This document shows positions 1-11,141 of a DNA stretch of 64,000 bases, piece by piece. The translations under genes were made by a program, and so were the position numbers. Source of the stretch: Azadirachta indica. Taxonomy: Eukaryota > Streptophyta > Magnoliopsida > Sapindales > Meliaceae. How positions within the stretch are numbered: position 1 is the stretch's first letter; every line of letters begins with the position of its first letter. The notes beneath the pieces were generated by a model. The model saw only the letters and a list, made by a program, of their open reading frames with translations, was not told the DNA's origin and searched no databases. The stretch spans positions 9,557,657 to 9,621,656 of the forward strand of contig CM040449.1 in NCBI GenBank assembly GCA_022749755.1, written 5' to 3'.

Positions 1-153
1 ATCAAAGAGAAACTCGAAAGTGGCTTAATATGTACTCCATTTGTTTCTTCGAACGATCAGTTAGCTAATATTCTCACAAAGCATCTGTCAAGTATCGTGT
101 TTCAAGAGATTGTTAGTAAGCTTGGAATGGAAGACATCCATTCACCAGCTTGA
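1..153 (+). pseudogene. Ty1/copia polyprotein, C-terminal end of RNase H
   Basis: Open from the window edge to TGA at 151-153. The last 50 residues contain the block SNDQLANILTKHL and the end LGMEDIHSPA, the usual C-terminus of plant copia RNase H (D-x-L-A-D-x-[LF]-T-K). RNase H degrades the RNA template during reverse transcription. The stop is followed at once by a polypurine tract and an LTR, as in an intact copia 3' end. No frame break is visible here, but the rest of the element lies outside the window, so whether it is intact is unknown. Identity as copia RNase H is confident. Confidence 0.88.
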
Positions 154-384
154 GGGGGAGTGTCGAATTATGTAAATTAATTTGAGAAAGTTTTATTGTA
201 GAATATTTTTATTTAGTTCCTGATTTTTAAGAGATTCAGCTGGCTGTATATTTGGTTAATTATTTGCAGATTTGTAGGAGATTTTATGCTAGACTTTAGG
301 CTGTGATGTCTTGTATATTAGTTTCCTGTTGTAACCTAATTCATGAGTGAATGAATACAGTAATTCTCCATTCGTTTTTCCTCA
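152..384 (+). mobile_element. Copia polypurine tract and 3' LTR
   Basis: GAGGGGGAG at 152-160 is the plus-strand primer (polypurine tract) typical of copia elements. The LTR then starts TGTCGAATTATG at 161 and probably ends TTCCTCA at 384, giving 224 bp with TG...CA ends, normal for short copia LTRs. The right edge was chosen because RNR1 coding sequence in frame resumes directly afterwards (NLYSQYEEE from about 388). The target duplication should be the five bases from 385, but the left LTR is outside the window. Confidence 0.75.
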
Positions 385-3322
385 AAAACTTGTACTCCCA
401 GTATGAAGAAGAGGTAGATTTGACCATATGCTTTCACGTTTTGGGAAGGCTCTTTTTGTTTTCTTTATTTGTTTATTTATTTTGATTGCACCGTAATATG
501 ATAAAACTGTTGCCTGTATTGGAACTTATGTGTTTTGTGGAGGCAGGGTGGGGCAAAGATGGTTCAAAAGCTTTGGTTTGAAATTTTAAATTCCCAGATT
601 GAGACAGGAATTCCTTATATGCTTTTCAAGGTATTTTACCAGCTCACTAATTTTTATTTTTTCCCATCTTGACAAATTATTTTATCTATATTTGGATATC
701 CAGGATTCTTATAGTAGGAAAAGTAACCAGGAGAATCTGGTTGCTATCAAGCCCTCAAACTTGTGCACTGAGATTATGGAGTTCTAAGTCTAATCAGAAA
801 CTGCAGTTGCAATCTGGTATCTGTTGCTCTATCAGGATATGTCAGGGAGAAGACAAGTCTCACAAATTAATTGTTTCAGTTAATTCATATATTGCTTTGT
901 GATTTTGTCATTGAATGTTCTACTCTTGTTTGCTGTGGGGGCTTCCTTTAGAGTCACAGTTATCTAAGCTGGTTGAAAGTAGAGATTGAAAAAACAATTT
1001 TTTATTTTGACAGATTAGCAGAGGTTTGTGTTATTGCAATTAGAAAGCTTTTTTATGAAATTTGGTTCTCATGCAAGGAAACAAGAACAAGTCTGAATCA
1101 TGTATTTTTGTATGAGCTCACTTGACAAATTAGTGAGCGTGCCTGTTGTTGCAAATTTGTATCCTATTTTTTTTATTGAAGATATAATTGTATATGTTGT
1201 CTGCATATTATAAATTCGATCTATTATGTCTGGAAGAGTTGGATTTTTAGTTGACTTTCTATATTTGTTGCTTTAACAGGTTACCACAAAAATCATTGAA
1301 AATCTAAAGAAAATCATTGATGTCAATTACTAACCAATTGAAACTGTAAGGAGGTCAAATTTGCTGCACAGACCAGTTGGTATGGTATTCAGGTCTTGCT
1401 GATAAGTTCATCTAGCTTGTTATACCATTTGAATCGCCTGAGATATTTATTAGTCTGATTAATTTAATTTTCTTTTTCCTTGGGTGGTCTAGATTAACTG
1501 CTTATCCCAATTCAACAATTACAGGCGAAACAGTTGAACAAAGACATCTTTGATACCATGTACTATCATGCATAAAAAGTTTCTGCTAAACTGGCTGCAA
1601 AAGATGGCCGTTATGAGACATATCACAGGAGTCCTATGAGCAGCGTATCTCTGAATCTGTTATGGTGTTTGTGTAGGAATCTTTGTTACTTTCAACTTTT
1701 TTATTTTATTCCAGCCTAAGCACAGCATTCTTATGTACCCATCTCTTCTAATGTTTTTGGTTTGGTGGGTACTGTTGATTTCTGTGAGATGGGCATATAA
1801 CTACTACATAATATGGCATCACAAATCCTCATTTATCAGCACTTGTATGATCCAGATTATATGACTTGAGAAATACTAGAACTAGAGATGCATTAATGAT
1901 TTACCAACAGGAATCCTTTGCATTAATATTTTTTTTTTTTTCTGAAGGGAATTTTTTCAGGTAGACGTGTGAAACGTAGCTCCATCAGATAGGTGAAACA
2001 GGAATGCACTTATGGCCACAGCTTCAACCTGCCAAATTCGTGGTAACAATGAATTTTTTAAGCCTTATACCTCGAACATTTATAGTTGCAGGGTTGTAAG
2101 GTTTGGTTTTCTTTTTTCACCTGGTTCGTTTGCAAGAATAGGTTCGCTACCATCTGTTGTCATTTTCAGCAGTGAATCTTCGGTAGTGAACAACCACCTC
2201 CTTCAAGATTTAGTGGAGTTGGATTTTTGGTCACATGCACTTAAAACCACAATTATTTAAGCAAATGTATTGGTTACAGAAATCACAGAGATTCTGGAGG
2301 AGTTGAAAGCCATCTACTAGTACGAGTATCTTTTTACTTCTGTGTCAAACTTTTAAGTCTTTTGAGATGTCTTTTCATAATGTTGAGGTGGAATACCACA
2401 TACTATTAGGACTGTGGGAAATTAGGCAAAAGACACTGTTTGACATGGCTGCTGATCATGGTTTCTACATACATCAGAGTCAGAGTCTAAATATTCACAT
2501 AGACAACCTGATCCTAGGAAGCTAACTCCCCTTCATTCCATGCTTGGTCTAAGGTATTGACTTTTGTGCAATGTATGAAGTCTAAGTTTTGATATGTGCA
2601 TGTGCGCTGTATAAGCTTAGTTCCTGCTGCAATTAATGCAATTTATGCACTAAGGCTGCTATTGCCATGGTTCTGAGATATCTGGGCCTTGTGTTGATTT
2701 TATCTATTGATTGATTCCACTTATTGGTGACACGAACATTATGGTGATTTCTCTGTTTTCCATCATTGGCTTTGTTTTACAATATTTTCCTATTGATACC
2801 TTGGGTATGCTTTTTTCATCCTGGTCTGAAAACAGGAATGTATTATCTGAGAACAGATTCCACAGCTGATACTATCAACTTCAGAGTTGATAACTCCATT
2901 AACGTAATTTAATGCTTTCTATTTTTGGTTTAAAAAATATTTTATTCCTATTACCTTTTAGTCCATCTTGTAATTATTAGTTTTTTGGAAAATACCAAAA
3001 TTGATCATAAAATTACGATAAAACATTTTTACATGGCATTCCTAGTGTTATCTTATTAATTCCGGGATGAATTCAATTTTCCTTTTCATATCTTGTATCA
3101 GTTTAATTCCAAAGAATTTAGTATCTACATTGGAATACTATATACAAGCAAATGGAACATGTTTGACTCTTTGACTTGGCAATACTACTCTTATGGTAAA
3201 TATGTATAATTTGGTAATACAGGAAAAAGCTAATGAAGCAGATGATGATGTTGACAACAACATGCCTCAGGTGGTATGTTCATTGCAAAATCGGAGAAGA
3301 GTGCATGACCTGTGGAAGTTAA
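385..3322 (+). pseudogene. Decayed RNR1 gene (ribonucleoside-diphosphate reductase large subunit), C-terminal part
   Basis: The family makes deoxyribonucleotides from ribonucleotides in the cytosol, with a small radical-bearing subunit. Recognisable exons, in order: 385-413 (NLYSQYEEE), 547-630 (LWFEILNSQIETG, PYMLFK), 704 to about 857 (RKSNQEN, PSNLCTEI with the thiyl-radical cysteine), about 1012-1046, from 1280 (IIDVNY, ETVRRSN), 1525 to about 1645 (QLNKDIFDTMYYHA), 2012-2096 ([20 protein letters not shown]), 2171 to about 2260 ([10 protein letters not shown]), about 2408-2545 ([17 protein letters not shown]), about 2826-2902 (TGMYYLRT) and 3223-3322, ending in the redox tail ECMTCGS then TAA. 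Many AG/GT borders survive. In-frame stops (after EIMEF, in IIDVNY*, after YYHA, after LILGS), whole missing segments and a one-base insertion before EECMTCGS disable it. Copia sequence replaces everything 5' of the first exon. A functional copy is presumably elsewhere. Confidence 0.85.
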
Positions 3323-5415
3323 AGTCCTTGCATGTCATATTTTAACATGGCAAATGAGGAGATTTTCCATGGCCTAAGGGTGATCAAGAGTAAGTCTAGA
3401 TTTGATTCATCTTGAAAATATCTCAATCTTGCTTATTTTCATTTCCAGCTGACCCTTTATGGGCCTTTGTTGGTTATTTCAGCGATGAGTTGTGACATAT
3501 AAGAACCATTACATGCTGCTTATACATTGTCTTCTTACTAAGTTTTCCAAACTGGAAACCTGCATGAAATAGTATGTCTAGAATATACAACTGGTATGTT
3601 GGCTGATAGTTGTTGGATCTTATAATTAATTGGACGTTGATTGGTTTTGTTACTATCCAAAGCAATTGTGTGCGAATATCTACCTTGTATAGTAGGCGTG
3701 GGCTCAACTGCTTAACTGAGCCCTGACATGGATTTTCCCTAAAGCTTATATATATTTTTTCTTATGAATGATCAGTGGGGCTGAAATAATTTTTAAACAT
3801 TGGCCCTTGGTACAAACTCTACCATTTTTTAAACTGAAACTGATGAATGACTAATTATTATGGACAGTTGGGTTATTTTCTTCTGAAGAGACCAGCAGAA
3901 TTAGTTCTTTTGTGGAGTGGATCAGAGTTTTGTACTATTTTACAATGGATATAATGTGATTGATTGACATTCTATCTAAAAGTTCTTTCAGTGATTTCTA
4001 CTTATTCTGTATAACTTTATAAATCTTCAACATGTGTTTTATGGAGTTACTTTGAATTTTTCTAGATGGCTCTAAGTTCTATCAGTTTTAGGCAGTAATG
4101 TAATTTGAATTGAGCTTCGTTTATTGCCATTAATTAATTTTTATGTTCCTGAATTGTATTTTGAGCATAATTGCATGAGATCTTGAAAATCATTGCTGGA
4201 AAGCTGGATTCTGTGGGTTTACTGAAGGACAGCAAAAATACAAGTCAACATTGATTTGTGCAGGTGGCTTTGACAAAGGTTTAGGTGAGGAAAAAATTTC
4301 AAATTTCCTCTTTTGATTTTTCAATTAGGGGGTGAGAGATATGGCTTCACCACCTATTCATTTACTTTGAATAGTCTCTCCTTGGAAAGAAAAAATAAAA
4401 AAAAAAAAAAATCCTGTTGATTTTATCACTCTGCTGAGTCTGGTCAGCATTTTATGCTTGTGTTGGGTTCAAGCAAGTTGTATGTTTACATTCTTTTGTA
4501 GCTTTTCTGTGTTTATCATCTTTTAACTTAGTTGGCATTTGAAGACGTGCTTTTGGTAGGCTGATGATTAGAAATCTGCTACTATTATTGATTGAATGAA
4601 TGCAGAATGTGGGGAATGATTTGATGGTGATAGCAATTGTAGTGAACCAAAAAGACTGGGCGCCGCAATTGGTAAACTGACCATGGAATATTAAGGCCTT
4701 TGAGGAATCATTTTCTGATAGAACACAATCTTTGTGGAGCCATTTTACCAAAGTCAAAGTTGATATAGATGCTACGGGAATCATCTGTAAATATCCTCTT
4801 TACAAGTTGATGAAAGGGAAAGATTTTAGGTCTTCAGATACAGTTGGGAGAGTAGTCTAGAGACAGGACAACCATAATACCTCGAACCCATATGAGAATT
4901 TTAGGTCGAAAAATTTTCATTGCAGCTAATGCATTCTTCTATTCGTCATTTTTTTGCACAAACAAGTAATCAAGTAAAACAAGCTTTTCGCATTCAACAT
5001 TTTGACTTGAGCACATTTTTGCATTGAAAATTTTGACTTAGGCATGGTTTATTCCATGATTATCATTAAGTCTTGAAGTCTCTCATTTAACCTTGCTGCA
5101 TTTACCATTATATTTACAGTAATCATAATCACATTTTAACTGCATATATGACTTTTCATTTGCTGAAATGACAGAAGATTAGGAATTATTATCAAGAAAC
5201 TGGAGATTGATTGTGAGTTGGAATTATCTGCAAGCTTTGAAAATCTATTTAGACAGATACTTTTTCATGCCATTGCTATTGCTATTGGCCCTAAATGATT
5301 AGACAGCATCTTTGACGGTTACTGCTCTGATTCATACTTCATAATTTTCCATGTGAGATTTTTTTATCATTTTCCTTCCTTTTGAGATATTGGATATCTT
5401 TGAAAGTCCATTTTG

Positions 5416-5511
5416 TTGCATGCTTATAATCTTCCATAGTTCATCACATCTTTGAAGTGATAATTGCATGCTTGTAATCTTCCATAGCTCGTCACATCTT
5501 TGAAGTGATAA
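5416..5511. repeat. 48-bp tandem duplication
   Basis: Two adjacent units with period 48 (5,416-5,463 and 5,464-5,511), both beginning TTGCATGCTT and ending GAAGTGATAA. Only a few substitutions separate them (for example ATAGTTCATC against ATAGCTCGTC), so the duplication is fairly recent. Confidence 0.9.
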
Positions 5512-6056
5512 TTTAGACCTTTCCTACTTGGAAATCTTCAAAACTCCATATCTCATTCTATTCACATTGCTTTTTATACATTAAACTTCTGCTTAATTTT
5601 GAAAACAATATCTAACCCTCAAGATTTTGATCTCAAATGATATGAAAACTGACCTGTTACTATCACATCACCTCACATATTTAGAATGTTAATCACTATT
5701 ACTTGAAATGAAAATCTTACTATACAAATTAGGAGTTACTCCTCATATGTAAAATATTTAATAAACATTTGCAATAAATTTTTTTTAAAATTCTTTTTTT
5801 TTTCAACTTAATAAGTGGTTGACACTCATTTTCACATTTTAAACATTCATAGTAGATGACTTTATTTATTATTATGGGAAAGAATCAATAACCTCTTAAC
5901 TTCACACAATTTATTATACCATTTATAAATTATTAGGTTCATGTATTTTCAATGGTTCAGATTATATTTCACATATGTATTAATTACATATATTAGATTT
6001 AATTTCAACCGTTGAAAATATCTAAATCTAATAGTTTATAAATAGTATAAAACTAC

Positions 6057-6182
6057 TCATTCATTCTATATTATTATTATTATTACTATTTATTTTTCAT
6101 GAGAAAAATCTCAATTTATTCATTCGTTCTATATCTTTATTATTATTATTACTATTTATTTTTCACGAGGAAAATCTCAAAT
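6057..6182. repeat. Imperfect tandem duplication containing (ATT)n
   Basis: Two units of about 62-65 bp. Each has CATTC-TTCTATAT, an ATT microsatellite, ACTATTTATTTTTCA and GA-GA-AAAATCTCAA. The units differ by a few substitutions and ATT count. Confidence 0.8.
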
Positions 6183-8130
6183 TTGCTTTTTAGCTTTTGG
6201 CTCAAAGGGAAACGATAAAAATATTCATATTCTTTGGTAAGGTAGACTTGGTCCAAATGCATTGTACTTGGATCATTAGTTTCAAAAAGTCCACATTATG
6301 ATATCAAATATCGGTAGCGTGATTGAAGTTGTTCAACTTTTGACCCACCTATTCTATTTATTTTCATAAATATATATATATATATATATACATATTAAGT
6401 AAATGTCATCTAAATCCAACTATTTTTATCATAGTTCATGGATTTTCATTTCTAATATCTTTGAATATTGAACTCTTTTATTTGTAATATTCCTAATATT
6501 CTTTTTTGATAGAATGAGTGTCTATATCAGGGAGAATTGGTTGTCTCTAAATGATTATTTTTTTGTTTAATGTTATATTATAATTTATTGATATACACAT
6601 ATATATATTAAAATTTTATTGAGAATTTATATACGACAGTTATGTTATATTTCATATATCTATTGTGCAAAATCTATTCATATTTGGAGTCTTTATATGA
6701 ATGTTGATGTAAATATTTTTATATTATTACTTTTAAAACACGAATATTTGAAGCAAATTATCAACTAAACTAATGGGAATTTAAGCATTGGAAATGATAT
6801 AAAAAAAAAAAAAAAAAAGAAATTACGGTGTAGTTCAAGATTCAAATGCCTACTTAAGTATTAGTTAACTTGAATGATAATAAGAGTCAAAAGCAATGCA
6901 AAATGTTCGGAGAATAAAATTAGCCCGCGTGAGGAGCAATACTTGGTTCGGAAATGCTTCAAGATCTATTACAAGTCTCTATCATTATGTAAAACGACTC
7001 ATAAATTCAACAATACGAAGACAAATTTGCAAGACTTAAATAGAAAAATACAAAGACTAATAAGTCATTTTCAATATTATAACACCAAATCCCATGATAG
7101 AGAAGTGGAGTATTCAAGATGATCTTTGCAATTCTCAATTTAATTAAATTATTTTGTCGGTTTTGTCCTTCATTCTACCCATCTTCAAAGAGATTGTTGT
7201 CCTACCATTTGTATTAATTTTTTTTCTAATAAAAAATTCAAATCACTTATGCTTCATTTTTTTGTCCTTTTGGGCAATTGGGTATTATTGAAAATAAACT
7301 ATTTGATGAAATAATTATTACATTTTGCAATTTTTTTGAAGATTTAATTTACTTGACATAACTTTTACCTACTAAATATTAAAAAAAAAAAAGGGAAAAA
7401 GCCCTATTTATATAATTGTCCCATGCTTGTATGTGTTAGCTTAAGTCAATAATAACCTACCAATACATTCTTAAAAAGCTTAAATAAACTTATATTTTTT
7501 CTTAGATTTTTTATAAAAATCCTTTTATCTATTTCAAATCAAATATAATAAAATAAACAAAAAGAAATGCTGTTATTACCTAAAATAAGGTTTTTTAGTA
7601 CACTTTCAAACATATTCTACACATATGATCTTATAATTTCAATCCAAGTACGCTTATGGAGTTGATGCCATTATTATTTAGAACTTTTAGGTCAATGTGA
7701 AAAGAACAAAATTATAAATTCACATTGAGATATTATTTAAGGAAGGAAAAATCAACTGATTACCTTTGAAATGACAAGGACAAAAGTTAAATAATGATGG
7801 GATGCAATGAACTTCAACAAACCCTAATTTCATAATTATCTTGAGCATGCATGAGTCTCCTTTCCTTTGCTTCTCTCTCTTTTTTTAACTTATTTTTCTC
7901 TCTTTATTTCTCTTTCTAGAATAAAAAAGTTTGTTTCTATTGCAAACCCTTTTATTATTAAACATATTTTTATTCAAAAAAATCACATTGATCATTTTTC
8001 ATATTTAAGTTCCTAGCATATGCCTTAGGACACATAGTTACATTCCACCTATATCTTAATGATAAACGTACGATACCTTTTTTGAAAAAATTATAATTAT
8101 GTAAGAACAAAATTTAAGAAGAACAACTCT

Positions 8131-8353
8131 TAACATAACTATTCTATAAAAGAAGTAACATGCATTTTAATTTTTCTATCATAATTATTATTCTTTATTT
8201 GATAAATTTAAAATCAATATACTCGCAATTAAAAAAATAATTTTAACATAACTATTCTAAAAAAAAAGTATCATGTGTTTTAATTTTTCTATCACAATTA
8301 TCATTCTTTATTGATAAGTTCAAAATAAGTGTACTCGTGATTAAAAATTGTTT
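8131..8353. repeat. 113-bp tandem duplication
   Basis: Both units start TAACATAACTATTCTA (8,131 and 8,244) and continue through CAT(G)-GTTTTAATTTTTCTATCA to an ACTCG-GATTAAAAA end. Scattered substitutions and small indels separate them. Confidence 0.85.
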
Positions 8354-9389
8354 GAATTAGTATACTGATGACTTGATACGCTCGTCCAATCTAAAATTTT
8401 CTTAATTTTAAAACATATATGATCACCCAAAGTCAATTAATTATAATTTTTTATTTTCTTGTAGTTTTTTTTATTAGAATAAATTTCTTAATATTCAAAA
8501 ATGAAATAGGCGAAATTCATGCATCTAGTAATTAGAATCTTTGTACTTGTGTTAAAAGGAATCCATATGTATGCTATATAGTTCACATTTCTTTTTTTTC
8601 TTCTAAAAAATAAAACAGGGCAATTTTACTTTTAAAAAGAAATTCTAGAATTGTGTTTAAAACCCAAAAAGAAATTCAATTTCTAAACCATGAACTAACC
8701 AAGAATCTTACTTCTTCTTGTTCTTTCTTTTTTTTTTTTTTTTTCAAATAAAAAAATTGATTGGTGGGAGGTCCGATGTCCTATCAAACCTCAACTCTCG
8801 CAAAAGCAAAGATTATTTTCTCTTTAACATCATTTCTCTTGCCCACGCTTCTTCTCTTTTTCACTTACTAGTAAAGTAGTATGCACGGGGATTAACGGAT
8901 CGATTAATTTTTTTCTTATTCCTCTATCCACCTTTCATTTTAAAAGTCTTTTTTTTTTTTAATTAAACTTTGTTAAATAGATAAGGATGACCAAATTTTA
9001 AATAAAATTTTAATTTTTCTAGCACGAGTGAGCGCCAAAGAAAATATCTGATTCATACTATTGTAAACAACTCCACCAAAAAATCTCGGAGACACCTTTT
9101 CTTTAAATAATTACACAATATAGGAGATAATAACATTTTTCACTTCGAAAATTTAACTAAAATTAAAAAATTAGGACGTAATTTATTAATTTAACTTCGT
9201 TTTTCTTAATTTCAGTTGGGTCTTTCACTATAACTTGATATGAAATTGTTAAAATTAGGTATAATACCATGTTAAGTATTAAAATCGATAATTTGTTATT
9301 TATCATACACATAACTATAATGAATCAAAATTCATTTGGTAAATACAGTTTAGATCTCTCCAAAAGATATATCTATTATTTTATTACAT

Positions 9390-10050
9390 ATTTACAAAAT
9401 TTTTGTCCCTAACCTTTAGAAAAATAACATATTAACGTATAGTTTTTTCAAGGCTAACAATTTAGTCCCCATCATATGGTTTTTCACCTAGCTTTTAACA
9501 ATCTAATAGTAGAAGTGACAAATAAATCGAGTTGCAAAACACATTATGTGAGCTATATAAATTCCAATCAGACTTATATTTCAAACATGAGAACTCATTA
9601 GGACAACGCATGAACTAATAAGAAAGCACAATAATTAATTGAAAATATTAAAAATTATTATAAAAATTAAAACAATTAATAATCCACACAATAAATGTTG
9701 TAGGAAAAACCAAATTTAACGATATTTGATCATTTTAATAATAAAAAATTTTTAAAAAATAGAAAAGGCAGAACTCAACGAGGCAACATAAATTACTAAA
9801 AGATTGGCACAAAGTGCAAATAAAGTGAGTTTTGTGGGCTAGCATATTATAGTGCAGCATGTTTGCTATCTCTATATAACAATAACTCTATATAACAATA
9901 ACAATACTAAAATGTTAAAATTTATGTAAATTATGTTCTAATTCGTTATTTTTCGTTCTCCCAAATTTAAGGAATAAAGTATTAAAATTTAAGTAAATTA
10001 TAACCTACTTCATTATTTCTTGTAAGTTCGAGGACAAAAATATTATTAAC
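9390..10050. mobile_element. MITE family M, copy 1
   Basis: Terminal inverted repeats of about 75 bp. The left end reads AATTTTTGTCCCTAACCTTT then AGAAAAATAACATATTA. The right end, read on the minus strand, is AATATTTTTGTCCTCGAACTT. About 660 bp, no coding potential. The same TIR pattern occurs in three more elements within 6.4 kb. Interior resembles the other copies, with a TAGAAGTGACAAAT motif near 9,508. The superfamily is not assigned because target duplications are unclear. Confidence 0.65.
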
Positions 10051-10504
10051 CCTTTTAAATATGATCGAGTAATATTTTAATTTCACATAATTTGACTAAT
10101 TAAACGTTTATAGTTGGAATTTTGAAATTAAAAAATATTCCAAATATTTAAAATCCCTATTATTGTATTCTTGCATTAATGTTCAATTTTTTTTCTTTTT
10201 AATTATTTTTTTAAAATTTTAAGCATTTTAAAATAACTGGTGGGATTGGAACGTGGCCACGTTTTTTGGCCATCAATATAAAATACAAACCATTGAACCT
10301 AACCTACTTTTTGGAAATTTCTCCCACCAATAACCCACGATCAAAATTCCTTAATTTTTCCCATTTAATTAATTTTAATTTAATTTTAATTTAACTTATA
10401 ATTCATACTTTGACTAGCATTAACATATATAAAACATTTTAGGCATCTTAGCAAGTTCTAATAAAAAAATGTGTCTGGATTCCATAATTTATAATCCTAA
10501 TGCA

Positions 10505-11141
10505 GGATAATAACATTTCAGTCCCTAAACGTTTAATAAAATAATAAATTAAGCTATAGTTTAATAAATTTAACAAATCAGTCTTCAGCTTTACTCTATC
10601 TTTTATCTCTGTGGGTGTGTTTGGTATTGATGACTACCACTTAACTTTGATAAAAGTTGAAAAAAGTGTCTATTATTGCTAGTTATCTATAAAATTTATA
10701 TAATAAAGACGGATGTATAACCTTATATTTTTACACATATTTATTATTTGTAGATTGTTGAAATATATATGTTCAATGGCTGAAATTAAATGTAACACAT
10801 ATAATTAATATATAATTAATACATCATAATTAATATATTTATCATATTCAATATCAACCGTTATAAGTGTATAAATCTAACAGTTTACAAATGAATACAA
10901 ATATATATGTAAAAATATGGGACTGCTAATTATTTTTTTTTATATAATTTTTTACTAATATTTGATATTTAAAATTTTTATTTCACAATAATTGAAACTG
11001 TACAGTTACAATATTTTAATCCTAAACATACCCCTTCTAAGTTTTGATATTCTCAAGGATGAAATTGTTGAATTGTTAAAACTATTTTCTAATTTGTTAT
11101 TTTACTAAAGCTTAGAAACTAAAATATTATTATTATTATAC
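10505..11141. mobile_element. MITE family M, copy 2
   Basis: The left TIR starts GATAATAACATTTCAGTCCC at about 10,504. The right TIR, read on the minus strand, is ATAATATTTTAGTTTCTAAG, and both continue through AAAATAAYAAATTA and ATAGTTT. The inverted repeat spans about 80 bp per side in a 637-bp element. AT-rich interior without an ORF. Confidence 0.7.

Larger units (their letters stand above)
3323..9389. other. AT-rich intergenic DNA with possible unidentified pseudoexons and local tandem repeats
   Basis: No intact gene is visible. Short protein-like stretches occur on the plus strand: about 4,173-4,253 (EILKIIAGKLDSVG, KDSKNTSQ), 4,690-4,850 (FEESFSDRTQSLWSHFTKVK, CKYPLYKLMKG) and 5,175-5,300 (IIIKKLEIDCELELSASFEN). 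I could not assign them to a family, and stops interrupt them. The 110-codon minus-strand frame at 4,452-4,784 lies opposite one of them and is probably a shadow. The rest is simple AT-rich sequence with poly(A)/(T) runs, (TA)n at about 6,370-6,392 and three small tandem duplications listed separately. Confidence 0.6.

Noticed and set aside
4452..4784. 110-codon minus-strand ORF
   Set aside because: Lies opposite plus-strand protein-like text and reads as a low-quality antisense frame.
6874..7122. 82-codon plus-strand ORF, lysine-rich
   Set aside because: No recognisable domain, no promoter or splice context, AT-rich chance frame.
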